This document shows, piece after piece, positions 25,343-33,466 of a DNA stretch of 64,000 nt (position 1 is the first letter of the stretch; each line of letters opens with the position of its first letter). The translations under genes were made by a program, and so were the position numbers. Source of the DNA: Sphingobacterium populi (GTDB taxonomy: Bacteria; Bacteroidota; Bacteroidia; Sphingobacteriales; Sphingobacteriaceae); contig NZ_LQXS01000003.1 in the NCBI RefSeq assembly GCF_001586775.1, positions 1 through 64,000 on the forward strand. Reading direction: 5' to 3'. Below the pieces are notes generated by a model. That model did no database searches. It had not been told where the DNA came from and saw nothing but the letters and a program-made list of their open reading frames with translations.

Positions 25343-25981
25343 TTAATCTAATGATGCAGTGATCAGACGTAGGAATTCTGACCGGGTAACATCATTTTGA
25401 AATTCACCGGTAAAGGCCGATGTTGTTGTAACTGAGTTTTGTTTTTGGATGCCACGCATCGCCATACACATGTGTTTACATTCCATTACAACCGCTACGC
25501 CTCTCGGCTGCAAAGTTTCTTGAATACAGTCTCTAATCTCGTTGGTTAGGCGTTCTTGTACTTGCAGTCTTCTGGCAAAGGCATCCACAACGCGGGGAAT
25601 CTTACTAAGACCAACAATATGGCCATCTGGAATGTAGGCAATATGTGCTTTTCCAAAAAACGGAAGCATATGATGCTCACACATAGAATACACTTCGATA
25701 TCTTTCACGACGACCATTTGACTATATTCTTCCTCAAACATGGCACTGCGCAATAGTCCTGCAGCGTTCACATTGTAGCCGTGCGTCAAATACTGCAACG
25801 CTTTTGCCACTCGTTCGGGTGTTTTTATGAGTCCTTCGCGAGCTGGTTTTTCACCCAAAGCATCCAATATATCTGTATAATGCGCTGCGATACGTTCCAC
25901 GTCTTTGGTGTTGTATTGATCGATTTTGCGGTATCCTTCCACTTCGTCGTCGTCGTCATCCAAATGGTGCAAATTGTTCAT
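25343..25981 (-). CDS. folE: GTP cyclohydrolase I (FolE)
   Basis: A 212-residue enzyme converting GTP to 7,8-dihydroneopterin triphosphate, the entry step to folate and other pterins. The zinc-site segments [12 protein letters not shown] and [14 protein letters not shown] are intact, as are the [19 protein letters not shown] helix and a C-terminal SEFLRLI. Length is normal, with an acidic N-terminal extension (DDDDDE). The PTPS-like gene ends 5 bp upstream, so the two are cotranscribed and probably form consecutive pathway steps. Confidence 0.97.
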   Translation of the reverse strand: MNNLHHLDDDDDEVEGYRKIDQYNTKDVERIAAHYTDILDALGEKPAREGLIKTPERVAKALQYLTHGYNVNAAGLLRSAMFEEEYSQMVVVKDIEVYSMCEHHMLPFFGKAHIAYIPDGHIVGLSKIPRVVDAFARRLQVQERLTNEIRDCIQETLQPRGVAVVMECKHMCMAMRGIQKQNSVTTTSAFTGEFQNDVTRSEFLRLITASLD

Positions 25982-25986
25982 GTCAA

Positions 25987-26415
25987 TTATTTTATTGGGG
26001 TATTTGTGCCGAAATACTCGGCATAGTTATTTTCTGTTTCGTGTAGCCTCACAGAGTGTAAGATTACATTTTCCTGATCGAAAGGAGGTTTTAGTACTTC
26101 AAATATGGATTGTGCGATCACCTCGGTTGAAGCCATTTTACCTTTCATAAAAGCGACCTCAAGATTGATGTTTTTATGGTCCACGTGTCGAATCACAAAT
26201 TCGTGAATTATTGCCTTCATCTGCTTGAGATCCATTACAAAACCCGTCGCAGGATTGATATCACCCTTTACGGTAACAAATAGCTCGTAATTGTGGCCGT
26301 GCCAATGTGGGTTGGAGCAGTTGCCGAATACGCGCAAATTTTCTTCGTCTGACCAATCAGCCCGAAAAAGCCTATGCGCAGCACTAAAACGTTCGCGACG
26401 TGTGATATAGACCAT
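25987..26415 (-). CDS. 6-pyruvoyl-tetrahydropterin synthase family protein (PTPS/QueD)
   Basis: A 142-residue protein from ATG at 26415 ([16 protein letters not shown]); an ATG six codons upstream would add MMYIWH and is not favoured. The zinc His residues occur in FSAAHRL and in [10 protein letters not shown]. The catalytic-Cys region reads [11 protein letters not shown], with two more residues before GHNY than the CKNLHGH of bacterial QueD, which is the spacing seen in animal PTPS. Together with folE this suggests dihydroneopterin triphosphate processing, either to a biopterin-like cofactor or to 6-carboxytetrahydropterin for queuosine. Sequence favours the first only weakly. Confidence 0.88.
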   Translation of the reverse strand: MVYITRRERFSAAHRLFRADWSDEENLRVFGNCSNPHWHGHNYELFVTVKGDINPATGFVMDLKQMKAIIHEFVIRHVDHKNINLEVAFMKGKMASTEVIAQSIFEVLKPPFDQENVILHSVRLHETENNYAEYFGTNTPIK

Positions 26416-26419
26416 ATGC

Positions 26420-26427
26420 CAAATATA
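26420..26427 (-). promoter_or_regulatory. Candidate -7 element next to the PTPS start
   Basis: On the minus strand TATATTTG (26427 to 26420) ends 4 bp before ATG 26415. If used, the transcript would be nearly leaderless. No -33 TTTG is present at standard spacing. Confidence 0.35.
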
Positions 26428-26474
26428 CATCAAAAAACAGTTACTTTGTCTGTTCGTTATTACCGAAATTTCAT

Positions 26475-27098
26475 ATGGAGATATTAATTGTCGCGGCCAC
26501 AGAGCGAGAGATAAAACCGTCTTTACCCATTTTGCAGGAGCTGGAGATCGACGTACTGATTACAGGTGTCGGTATGGTCGAAACCGCATTCGCTTTGGGC
26601 GAAAGGCTAGCTACAAAGAAATATGACTTGCTACTAAATGTAGGCATTGCCGGATCTTTCTCTCCAGATCTACCACTTGGCAGTGTGGTCGAAGTGACGC
26701 AAGATCAATTCATCGAGCTGGGAGCTCAAAACCGAGAAGAATTCCTCTCCATAGAAGAAATGGGGTTTGGCCAATCCTTATTTTTTTCGAATTCAATCGC
26801 CGGCACTATCGCGCCAACTGGTTTGCGGCAAGTACATGGCATCACCGTCAATACAGTGCATGGTAATGCCATCGCTATCGAAGCCATTCGTAAGCGGTTG
26901 GCTGAAAATCTCACCATTGAATCGATGGAAGGCGCAGCTGTACTGCATGCTGCGCATAAAAGAAACACACCTGTGATACAGGTTCGTGCGATTTCCAATT
27001 ATGTAGAGCCTAGAGATACAAGTCTTTGGGATATACCACAAGCGATTCAAAAGCTACACGAATGGTTGCGCGGATACTTAATTTCGCAGCAGCGTTGA
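26475..27098 (+). CDS. mqnB: Futalosine hydrolase (MqnB)
   Basis: A 207-residue nucleosidase of the PNP/UDP family. It removes hypoxanthine from futalosine to give dehypoxanthinyl futalosine in the alternative menaquinone route. The LLNVGIAGSFSPDLPLGSVVEV stretch around residues 55-75 and ESMEGAAVLHAAHKRNTPVIQVRAISN near 155-180 (described by position) are characteristic; the latter holds the ribose-binding Glu and precedes the region with the catalytic Asp. An MTA/SAH nucleosidase is the main alternative, but the short length and NYVEPRD segment fit MqnB better. It is divergent from the PTPS gene. Confidence 0.88.
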   Translation: MEILIVAATEREIKPSLPILQELEIDVLITGVGMVETAFALGERLATKKYDLLLNVGIAGSFSPDLPLGSVVEVTQDQFIELGAQNREEFLSIEEMGFGQSLFFSNSIAGTIAPTGLRQVHGITVNTVHGNAIAIEAIRKRLAENLTIESMEGAAVLHAAHKRNTPVIQVRAISNYVEPRDTSLWDIPQAIQKLHEWLRGYLISQQR

Positions 27099-27145
27099 TG
27101 AAGTAAAATACTTGAATCCCACTACCATAATTCGATAAATTGTAG

Positions 27146-27153
27146 TAGCTTTG
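27146..27153 (+). promoter_or_regulatory. Candidate -7 element of pdhB
   Basis: TAGCTTTG matches TAnnTTTG exactly and lies 31 bp before the pdhB start. The -33 TTTG is not visible. Confidence 0.4.
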
Positions 27154-27184
27154 CCATGGAAAAACAGACTATTCACTAATACTG

Positions 27185-28171
27185 ATGAGAGAAATACAAT
27201 TCAGAGAAGCGCTTCGTGAAGCAATGAACGAAGAGATGCGCAAAGATGAAACGATATTTTTAATGGGCGAGGAAGTCGCAGAGTATAATGGCGCTTATAA
27301 AGTAAGTCAAGGTATGCTCGACGAATTCGGTGCTAAACGTGTAATTGATACGCCAATTGCAGAGCTTGGTTTTGCAGGTATCAGCGTGGGTGCGGCGATG
27401 AACGGCTTGAAGCCAATCGTTGAATTCATGACGTTTAACTTCTCCCTAGTAGCTATAGATCAGGTAATCAATGCAGCAGCAAAGATTCACCAGATGAGTG
27501 GCGGACAATTTTCTTGTCCGATCGTATTCCGCGGTGCGACTGGTAATGCTGGTCAATTGGCGGCACAACACTCCCAAAACTTTGAAAACTGGTATGCTAA
27601 TACACCAGGATTGAAGGTAGTAGTTCCTTCTAATCCTTATGATGCAAAAGGTTTATTGAAATCTTCGATCATCGATCCAGATCCAGTAATCTTTATGGAA
27701 TCTGAGGTGATGTATGGCGATAAAGGCGAGGTGCCTGAGGAAGAATACTACATCGAGATCGGAAAAGCTAAAGTGGTTAAAGAAGGTACTGATGTAACGG
27801 TAGTTTCTTTCGGTAAAATGGTTCCACGTGTAGTAATTCCTGCAGTAGAAGAATTAGAAAAAGAAGGTATCAGCGTAGAGTTGATCGATTTACGTACCGT
27901 AAGACCGATTGACTTCGAAGCGATTATTAATTCTGTTAAGAAAACGAACAGATTAGTCGTGGTAGAAGAAGCATGGCCTTTGGCATCGATTTCTTCAGAA
28001 ATCACATTCCGCGTGCAGAAAGATGCATTTGATTATTTAGATGCGCCTGTTACACGTGTTACTTCCGCCGATGTGCCTTTGGGCTATGCGCCTACTTTGG
28101 TAGAAGCCTCGCTTCCAAGCATCACGAAAGTCGTAAAAGCAATTAAAGAAGTATCTTACATCAAAAAGTAA
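27185..28171 (+). CDS. pdhB: Pyruvate dehydrogenase E1 component, beta subunit
   Basis: A 328-residue thiamine-diphosphate enzyme subunit of the 2-oxoacid dehydrogenase complex. The REIQFREALREAMNEEM start, the FLMGEEVAEYNGAYKVS segment (Glu contacting ThDP), the GATGNAGQLAAQHSQ loop and the C-terminal transketolase domain (VVVEEAWPLASI) are all intact. The alpha subunit and E2/E3 genes are not adjacent. Branched-chain 2-oxoacid dehydrogenase beta subunits are similar, but this form, with the long MNEEMRKDETIF start, is the usual PdhB of Bacteroidota. The gene is monocistronic, with a terminator 22 bp after the stop. Confidence 0.93.
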   Translation: MREIQFREALREAMNEEMRKDETIFLMGEEVAEYNGAYKVSQGMLDEFGAKRVIDTPIAELGFAGISVGAAMNGLKPIVEFMTFNFSLVAIDQVINAAAKIHQMSGGQFSCPIVFRGATGNAGQLAAQHSQNFENWYANTPGLKVVVPSNPYDAKGLLKSSIIDPDPVIFMESEVMYGDKGEVPEEEYYIEIGKAKVVKEGTDVTVVSFGKMVPRVVIPAVEELEKEGISVELIDLRTVRPIDFEAIINSVKKTNRLVVVEEAWPLASISSEITFRVQKDAFDYLDAPVTRVTSADVPLGYAPTLVEASLPSITKVVKAIKEVSYIKK

Positions 28172-28193
28172 GACTTTACATAACATAATTTGG

Positions 28194-28229
28194 AACCTCC
28201 ATGCAGAAAACATGGAGGTTTCCTTTTTT
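28194..28229 (+). terminator. Terminator of pdhB
   Basis: AACCTCCATG (28194-28203) and CATGGAGGTT (28211-28220) form a perfect 10-bp stem with a 7-nt loop; TCC and six T residues follow. Confidence 0.88.
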
Positions 28230-28288
28230 AGTGAAAATACCATCCATAATTGCTATATTTAACTATTATAAGTACTTAGTAATTCAAC

Positions 28289-29044
28289 ATGAAGAAATTA
28301 AAATTAAGTGTTTGTTTGTTTCTAGCCGTAGCGCTAGGCGTGCAGGCGCAGGAAAAAGTATCCTTTCGATATAATCCTCCTATCGGAGAAAAATTAGTCT
28401 ATAGTACGGCTATGAATATGGATATAGAAGGAGAGCAGTCTATGATTATGGATATCAATATGGTCATGACACAAACTGCGAAAGACAAAGGAGCCGACCA
28501 AGTATTCAATATCGTATCACAGATCGAGTCTATCAAAATGGACATGAATATGCAAATGATGATGATGTCGTATGATTCGGAGAATCCGGATGATAGCAAC
28601 CCTGTTTCGCAACAGATGGGTGAGCAGTTTGCTCCGTTATTGAAGAAAGATATCCATGTCAAAATCAATGATCGCGCTGAGGTAATTGATGTAGCAGATG
28701 CAGAAGCATTTGCTGGAATAGGTGATATTAAGTCGATGTTTAGTGCGGCAAGTTTTCCGGAGCAGCCCGTTGCAGAAGGAGAAAGCTGGTCGATGTCTGT
28801 ACCAAATGAGCAGTTGGGAGTAGAATTGAATTATAAATTGACCTATGCTGGTAAAGAGGGCGATTTAATTCGAATTAATCTAGAGTCTGAACCTGTAGAA
28901 GAAGCTGGTGCCATGAGTATCACCGCAAGTGGATACAACTTGTACGACCCAACTACGTTCGTAGTCGTGAAGTCAGAGGTTACGTCGAAGGTAGATGCAC
29001 AAGGTGCTTCGATTACGAATAAGACCGTAATGGAAAAGCAATAA
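28289..29044 (+). CDS. DUF6263-like exported protein
   Basis: A 251-residue protein with a clear signal peptide (cleavage after VQAQ). The mature part begins VSFRYNPPIGEKLVYSTAMNM and is rich in Met, with a cluster of ten Met in residues 75-90. It has the overall pattern of DUF6263 proteins, which are predicted periplasmic or surface beta-rich proteins of Bacteroidota with no known activity. The Met-rich segment could bind metal, but this is only a possibility. It is a single gene between terminators. Confidence 0.75.
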   Translation: MKKLKLSVCLFLAVALGVQAQEKVSFRYNPPIGEKLVYSTAMNMDIEGEQSMIMDINMVMTQTAKDKGADQVFNIVSQIESIKMDMNMQMMMMSYDSENPDDSNPVSQQMGEQFAPLLKKDIHVKINDRAEVIDVADAEAFAGIGDIKSMFSAASFPEQPVAEGESWSMSVPNEQLGVELNYKLTYAGKEGDLIRINLESEPVEEAGAMSITASGYNLYDPTTFVVVKSEVTSKVDAQGASITNKTVMEKQ

Positions 29045-29068
29045 GCAGCACGATATTTATAAACATAA

Positions 29069-29098
29069 AGAGAGCGGCATCTGAAGATGCCGCTCTCT
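29069..29098. terminator. Bidirectional terminator between DUF6263 gene and gcvH
   Basis: AGAGAGCGGCATC (29069-29081) pairs with GATGCCGCTCTCT (29086-29098) around TGAA. It lies between convergent genes and is followed by T-rich sequence on the plus strand. Confidence 0.85.
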
Positions 29099-29129
29099 CT
29101 TGTTTTATAATAAACCGATTAATCGGTTC

Positions 29130-29510
29130 TTAAGAAGTTACTTCTGCTTTATACTCTTCAGCAGATAATAAACTATTTACATCTTCTGGATTACTTAATT
29201 TAACACGAATAATCCATCCAGCTTCGTAAGCATCATTATTTACCAATTCTGGAGAAGCGTCAATAGCTTCATTCACAGAGAGTACCGTTCCCTGAACAGG
29301 CATAAACAAATCAGAAACCGTTTTCACCGCCTCAATTGTTCCAAAAACCTCATTCGCTGCTACCTCTTCGCCAACACTGCTGATGTCTACAAAAACGATA
29401 TCGCCCAATTCACGTTGTGCAAAATCCGTAATACCGATAACGGCTTCATCACCTTCCACACGAACCCATTCGTGATCTTTTGTATACTTTAAATCTGCTG
29501 GAAAATTCAT
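29130..29510 (-). CDS. gcvH: Glycine cleavage system H protein
   Basis: A 126-residue lipoyl carrier that shuttles the aminomethyl group between the P, T and L proteins of the glycine cleavage system. The lipoyl domain is complete and the attachment Lys is residue 63 in [12 protein letters not shown]. The start [15 protein letters not shown] is standard. Other gcv genes are elsewhere. It has the best-matching promoter in the window, 20 bp upstream, and is divergent from anmK. Confidence 0.97.
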   Translation of the reverse strand: MNFPADLKYTKDHEWVRVEGDEAVIGITDFAQRELGDIVFVDISSVGEEVAANEVFGTIEAVKTVSDLFMPVQGTVLSVNEAIDASPELVNNDAYEAGWIIRVKLSNPEDVNSLLSAEEYKAEVTS

Positions 29511-29529
29511 TATTTCTCTATAGTTTTTT

Positions 29530-29560
29530 CAAATTTATCATTATCGGTCGACAATCCAAA
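29530..29560 (-). promoter_or_regulatory. Bacteroidota-type promoter of gcvH
   Basis: On the minus strand TTTG (29560-29557) and TAAATTTG (29537-29530) are separated by 19 bp. Both boxes match the consensus exactly, and the gcvH ATG follows 19 bp after the -7 box, giving a leader of roughly 14 nt. Confidence 0.75.
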
Positions 29561-29582
29561 AGTTAAGTGTAACTTTATTTGA

Positions 29583-30773
29583 ATGAATACGCAGATCGAA
29601 AAGCTTTACCAGATCGCTCAAAAGAAAGAGCGATTGATCATCGGTTTAATGTCTGGTACGTCGCTCGACGGATTGGATATCGCGTTATGTCAGATCTCAG
29701 GCAGCGGTACAAATACGCAACTTCGCTTGTTAAACTTTACTACAGCGTACTATTCTGCCAAGTTTCGTGATGAGGTGAAACAAATATTTGCGCAGAAACA
29801 AGTAGATCACTTGCTTTGGAGTACGCTGCATGTGAAGGTAGCACAAGTACATGCCGATCTCGTACTTTCGAGCATGACCTCTTGGGGATTGATGAGCGAT
29901 GATATTGACCTCATCGCAAGTCACGGACAAACGGTATTTCATGCGCCAAAAAGTAGCCATTGTCATCAACTGAACAGTACATTACAGATCGGAGATGGCG
30001 ATCATATCGCGGTGAAAACCGGAATTATCACTGTTTCCGACTTTCGACAAAAACATGTTGCCGTAGGCGGCGATGGCGCGCCATTAGTCGTTTATGGCGA
30101 TGCTTTATTATACACTTCCGAAGAAGAGCATCGCGTCTTATTAAATATCGGCGGCATGGCCAACTTCACCTTTCTTCCGAAGAAATCTTCCGGATTATCT
30201 GCTTATGCGACCGATTTAGGGCCTGGAAATACCTTGATGAATCAGTATATGCAGAAGCATTTGGATGAAGAGATGGATCGTGATGGTGAATTAGCACGTC
30301 GGGGTGTAGTTCACGATGAACTTTTAAAAGTGCTGCTCGAAACACCGTTTCTAAAGCACGATTTTCCGAAAACAACTGGCCCAGAATTGTTCAATTTGTC
30401 ATTATTAGACCAAGCTATGGAACAAGTAGAAGCAACAAACTTCGATCATGCTGATATACTAGCTACGCTGGCACAATTAACGATTAATAGTATTGTCGAT
30501 GGCATCAGGCGTGTAACTCAACAGATTGACTACGTCACAATTTATATCAGTGGCGGCGGTTTGCACAATCCATATTTGGTTGACGGAATTCGGAAAGGAC
30601 TAACCAATCAAGGTGTAAAATCATTTGAGGAGATTGCGTTTAATCCCGATGCTAAAGAAGCTGCTTTATTTGCTGTACTGGCAAACGAAACGATTGTCGG
30701 AGCACCAGCCAATGTAGCACATATTGCGGGCGCACCAGCCGTCTGTATGGGCAAGATAAGCTTTCCCTATTGA
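29583..30773 (+). CDS. anmK: Anhydro-N-acetylmuramic acid kinase
   Basis: A 396-residue kinase that opens and phosphorylates 1,6-anhydro-MurNAc released in wall turnover, giving MurNAc-6-phosphate. The ATP-binding GLMSGTSLDGLDIALC motif is at about residues 22-37, the catalytic Asp lies in GDGDHIAVKTG/VSDFRQKHVAVGGDGAP, and the C-terminal VYISGGG-like motif is present as IYISGGGLHNPYL. The protein is slightly longer than enterobacterial AnmK. It overlaps the convergent DUF2461 gene by 7 bp. Wall hydrolases at 20-25 kb could supply part of its substrate. Confidence 0.95.
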   Translation: MNTQIEKLYQIAQKKERLIIGLMSGTSLDGLDIALCQISGSGTNTQLRLLNFTTAYYSAKFRDEVKQIFAQKQVDHLLWSTLHVKVAQVHADLVLSSMTSWGLMSDDIDLIASHGQTVFHAPKSSHCHQLNSTLQIGDGDHIAVKTGIITVSDFRQKHVAVGGDGAPLVVYGDALLYTSEEEHRVLLNIGGMANFTFLPKKSSGLSAYATDLGPGNTLMNQYMQKHLDEEMDRDGELARRGVVHDELLKVLLETPFLKHDFPKTTGPELFNLSLLDQAMEQVEATNFDHADILATLAQLTINSIVDGIRRVTQQIDYVTIYISGGGLHNPYLVDGIRKGLTNQGVKSFEEIAFNPDAKEAALFAVLANETIVGAPANVAHIAGAPAVCMGKISFPY

Positions 30774-31435
30774 TCGATCGCTTGATGAATATAATTTTTG
30801 AACGGTAGGCAAGATGAGTAAATCTTCACTACTTCTTCTAGTGCATCTTTGCTTTCCATCGTTTTTTGGGGCACTTCGCTACTCAGCGTAAAACTTTTCA
30901 GCTTGAGTATATCGATATGTGGATGATCGGCCTCGTATCCTGCCGGCGGCCTAACCAACTTATCTTCTGTTCCTAAATCGGTCCAATTCCACTGCCCTTT
31001 TGCCAATGCGGTATGCAGTTCTTCGGCATTATAATCAATCTCCTGGCGGATTAAATCCAGATGAATTTTATTTGGTCGCCAATAACCGACTGCCAGAAAA
31101 ATCTTGTTGGGTTCGATGTGAATGTAATACTCTGGGCCATCCAACTTCCTTCCATCAACAGATATACCAGCTGCTAACCAAGTTTTGTATGGCGCTTTAT
31201 TTTTCGAAAAGCGAACGTCGCGATATATTCTAAATAAGCATTTGGCCGGGCTGATATCCTGATGGATATGTGGATCTACTTCAGAAAGACGCGCAATAAG
31301 AGCTTGTACAAATTCCTTCATATTCTGCTGCGCAGCATCGTAACGCGCTTTGTTTTCTTGGAACCATTCCCGATTGTTGTTTTCTGCCAATTCTGCCAAG
31401 AAGGCAAAAGTGGCAGGATAAATAAGCGTTGTCAT
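30767..31435 (-). CDS. DUF2461 family protein
   Basis: A 222-residue protein of the DUF2461 (TIGR02453) family. The starting FLAELAENNNREWFQENKARYD segment, DPHIHQDISPAKCLFRIYRDVRFSKNKAPYK in residues 50-80 (by position) and the YYIHIEPN strand identify it. Members occur in bacteria and fungi and have no established activity. It lies one base after cdsA on the minus strand, the last gene of a four-gene operon that also includes CPBP-protease and DUF2007 genes. Confidence 0.88.
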   Translation of the reverse strand: MTTLIYPATFAFLAELAENNNREWFQENKARYDAAQQNMKEFVQALIARLSEVDPHIHQDISPAKCLFRIYRDVRFSKNKAPYKTWLAAGISVDGRKLDGPEYYIHIEPNKIFLAVGYWRPNKIHLDLIRQEIDYNAEELHTALAKGQWNWTDLGTEDKLVRPPAGYEADHPHIDILKLKSFTLSSEVPQKTMESKDALEEVVKIYSSCLPFKNYIHQAIDQ

Positions 31436-31436
31436 A

Positions 31437-32237
31437 TTATACTAATAGTAAAAATATCCAGACTAATGGCGCGGCAATTAGCAAGCCGTCAAAGCGGTCT
31501 AATAGCCCTCCATGTCCAGGAAGGATATTGCCTGAATCTTTCACGCCTAATGTGCGTTTCAGCATCGACTCGACCAGATCTCCCAAAGTGCCTAACGTAC
31601 CGATCATGAATCCCATCGTAAGCCATTGCCAAAGCGGCAACACGGTATAGAAGTGCGATAATAAAGCGGCAACAACCATAGCCAAAACAACACCACCAAC
31701 AAATCCTTCCCAAGTTTTGTTCGGAGAAATACGTTCAAATAGTTTAGTGCGACCGATGCTGCGACCAACCAAATAAGCGCCGGTATCATTACTCCATAAC
31801 ATATACAGGAAGCCAAGCGGAATATGTGCCTGATAGCTTCCGCGGATAAAACCTAGTGCTACAAAGCAGAAAAATGGAAAGGACGTATACAAAATCCCAG
31901 TCAATGTATACGAAATGTCGTGGAATGGTTTAGCATTGCCGCGATAAAGTGGGAATATAAAAATTAGACCAATAAAGGGAATAAGGAGTGCCGCATAACG
32001 CAGTGGCAGTGCTTGTAGATGATGCATTGCCAAAACAGCACCTAAGAATATGGCGGTCAAAATTCCGACGGTGGTAACCGGAATCACGTCTTGCTGCTGG
32101 CGCACCATACCAAAAAATTCGTACAAACACCATACACCGATTGCAGAAAAGAAAATAGTGAAAAAAGTAGCTCCAGATAGTGCGGATCCTATTAATACAG
32201 CAATGAATACCGCTCCCGTGATGGCACGTTTAAGCAT
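31437..32237 (-). CDS. cdsA: Phosphatidate cytidylyltransferase
   Basis: A 266-residue integral membrane enzyme making CDP-diacylglycerol from phosphatidate and CTP, the branch point of phospholipid synthesis. It has about seven hydrophobic helices and the C-terminal CdsA signature: SMLKRTLGVKDSGNILPGHGG (given by its position, residues about 213-232), followed by LLDRFDG with its Asp pair. Its ATG shares one base with the upstream DUF2007 stop and its stop is directly before DUF2461, so cotranscription is very likely. Confidence 0.95.
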   Translation of the reverse strand: MLKRAITGAVFIAVLIGSALSGATFFTIFFSAIGVWCLYEFFGMVRQQQDVIPVTTVGILTAIFLGAVLAMHHLQALPLRYAALLIPFIGLIFIFPLYRGNAKPFHDISYTLTGILYTSFPFFCFVALGFIRGSYQAHIPLGFLYMLWSNDTGAYLVGRSIGRTKLFERISPNKTWEGFVGGVVLAMVVAALLSHFYTVLPLWQWLTMGFMIGTLGTLGDLVESMLKRTLGVKDSGNILPGHGGLLDRFDGLLIAAPLVWIFLLLV

Positions 32238-32452
32238 TAATCTACAGGATTATTGGATTGTTGATCAATCAGTTCTAAGGCGGCAGTTTCATTTTCTTGC
32301 TGCACGTACAGCTCTACGTTGCCAAATCGGACATATACATCTTGTTTGTTGACCACGACAGCCGGAATATCATTCTCGATGAGCATCTGTCTTACAATCT
32401 CGGCCTCCACCACAATGCTATACGTGTTTATTTTTACCCAGCCTGGTTCCAT
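32237..32452 (-). CDS. DUF2007 family protein
   Basis: A 71-residue protein with the DUF2007 pattern: an early Glu-rich helix (EAEIVRQMLIENDIPAVV) and a LYVQQENETAALELI end. DUF2007 proteins are described as putative signal-transducing proteins, with a ferredoxin-like fold. It overlaps the CPBP-protease gene by 19 bp and cdsA by 1 bp, so all three are translationally linked. Confidence 0.85.
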   Translation of the reverse strand: MEPGWVKINTYSIVVEAEIVRQMLIENDIPAVVVNKQDVYVRFGNVELYVQQENETAALELIDQQSNNPVD

Positions 32453-33381
32453 AGTTTGAGTTTTAGTTTTGTTGATTGCCTATAAAAATACCAACCTACT
32501 GCGACACTCGCAATTAAACTCACAAAATAAAGGCTGAGGTGATAAGTATCCTCTGTCATCAACTGCTGATAAGTATAACCTTTTTTGGTGTAGAAGAAAG
32601 CAACAATCACGACGGTCGCATTGTTGACAAAATGGGCTAAAATCGGAATCCATATATTCCGTGTTAGTAACAACATATAGCCAAAGATGGCACCTAAAAG
32701 CAGTCTAGGAAAAAAACCAAAAAACTGAACATGGATCGCGGAAAAAACGATGGCCGTAATCCAAACGACCACATGTTGGTTTGCGATCCAGCGTCCCAGA
32801 ATGTTTTGTATAGCTCCGCGGAAGAAAAATTCTTCGGCGATGGCAGGTAATACGGCAATCGTCAGAAGGTTTAATGCTAATCTTGAAAGTGAATCGCTCA
32901 TCACCAGATTGCTAGTAAGTAATGCCATTTCATCCTCCTTCAGTCGCATCCATTCTTCTACGGCATTCCAGCTTTCGGGAAGTTGCATCGCCCTGTTCCA
33001 TTCACCGATAAGATTTAGTGCGGGACTAAAAGTAATTAAGAATATGACTGCCAATCCGAAAAACAGTGCTGGCGTGCGGCCTGACATAGGCAGGTATTCA
33101 ATCGCGCTATTTCTCTCTATAAATTGTAAGATGATGGGCGGTAATAAAAAAGTTGATATGCTGCTAGTGGCGAGCATGGTATACATAAATCCAGTGCTAC
33201 TACCACTTCCAAATGCCATCGTATGCTGTACATTATGAAGCAGATCGCCCTCGTTTGTAAATAGTGCAGCATATCCTAGTAGCGCGATTAGCTGTAAAGA
33301 GAAGGAACAAAGCAGTACCAATCCAAATAGAATGACAAGAGAAATACCAGGTGAATTGTTTGGCGATTTGAGTGGTTGCAT
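32434..33381 (-). CDS. CPBP family intramembrane metalloprotease
   Basis: A membrane protein of about 315 residues from ATG at 33381 (MQPLKSPNN); an upstream ATG at 33408 would add nine residues. It has around eight hydrophobic helices. The CPBP signature EEFFFRGAIQNIL lies around residue 185, and the later His in FSAIHVQFFGF and the Asn in LAHFVNNATV complete the three motifs expected to hold zinc. Family members cleave membrane peptides or modify proteins; the target here is unknown. It heads the operon with DUF2007, cdsA and DUF2461. Confidence 0.92.
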   Translation of the reverse strand: MQPLKSPNNSPGISLVILFGLVLLCSFSLQLIALLGYAALFTNEGDLLHNVQHTMAFGSGSSTGFMYTMLATSSISTFLLPPIILQFIERNSAIEYLPMSGRTPALFFGLAVIFLITFSPALNLIGEWNRAMQLPESWNAVEEWMRLKEDEMALLTSNLVMSDSLSRLALNLLTIAVLPAIAEEFFFRGAIQNILGRWIANQHVVVWITAIVFSAIHVQFFGFFPRLLLGAIFGYMLLLTRNIWIPILAHFVNNATVVIVAFFYTKKGYTYQQLMTEDTYHLSLYFVSLIASVAVGWYFYRQSTKLKLKLWNQAG

Positions 33382-33412
33382 AATCCGAAAATAGACAAAA
33401 TCTTTCATAAAA

Positions 33413-33440
33413 AGGGCTGCTTACTTATGTAGGCAGCCCT
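33413..33440 (-). terminator. Terminator of the tricorn-like protease gene
   Basis: AGGGCTGC (33413-33420) and GCAGCCCT (33433-33440) pair, extended inward by TTAC/GTAG around a TTAT loop. On the minus strand the stem runs into five T residues. Confidence 0.82.
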
Positions 33441-33466
33441 GTAGCAAATCAAAAAAACATCAAAGC

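Noticed and set aside
26475-27098. MTA/SAH nucleosidase as the identity of this gene
   Set aside because: The fold is shared, but length and the conserved segments fit futalosine hydrolase better; the alternative remains possible at low weight.
30767-30773. 7-bp overlap of anmK and the DUF2461 gene
   Set aside because: Short convergent overlaps are common and there is no sign of a special function.
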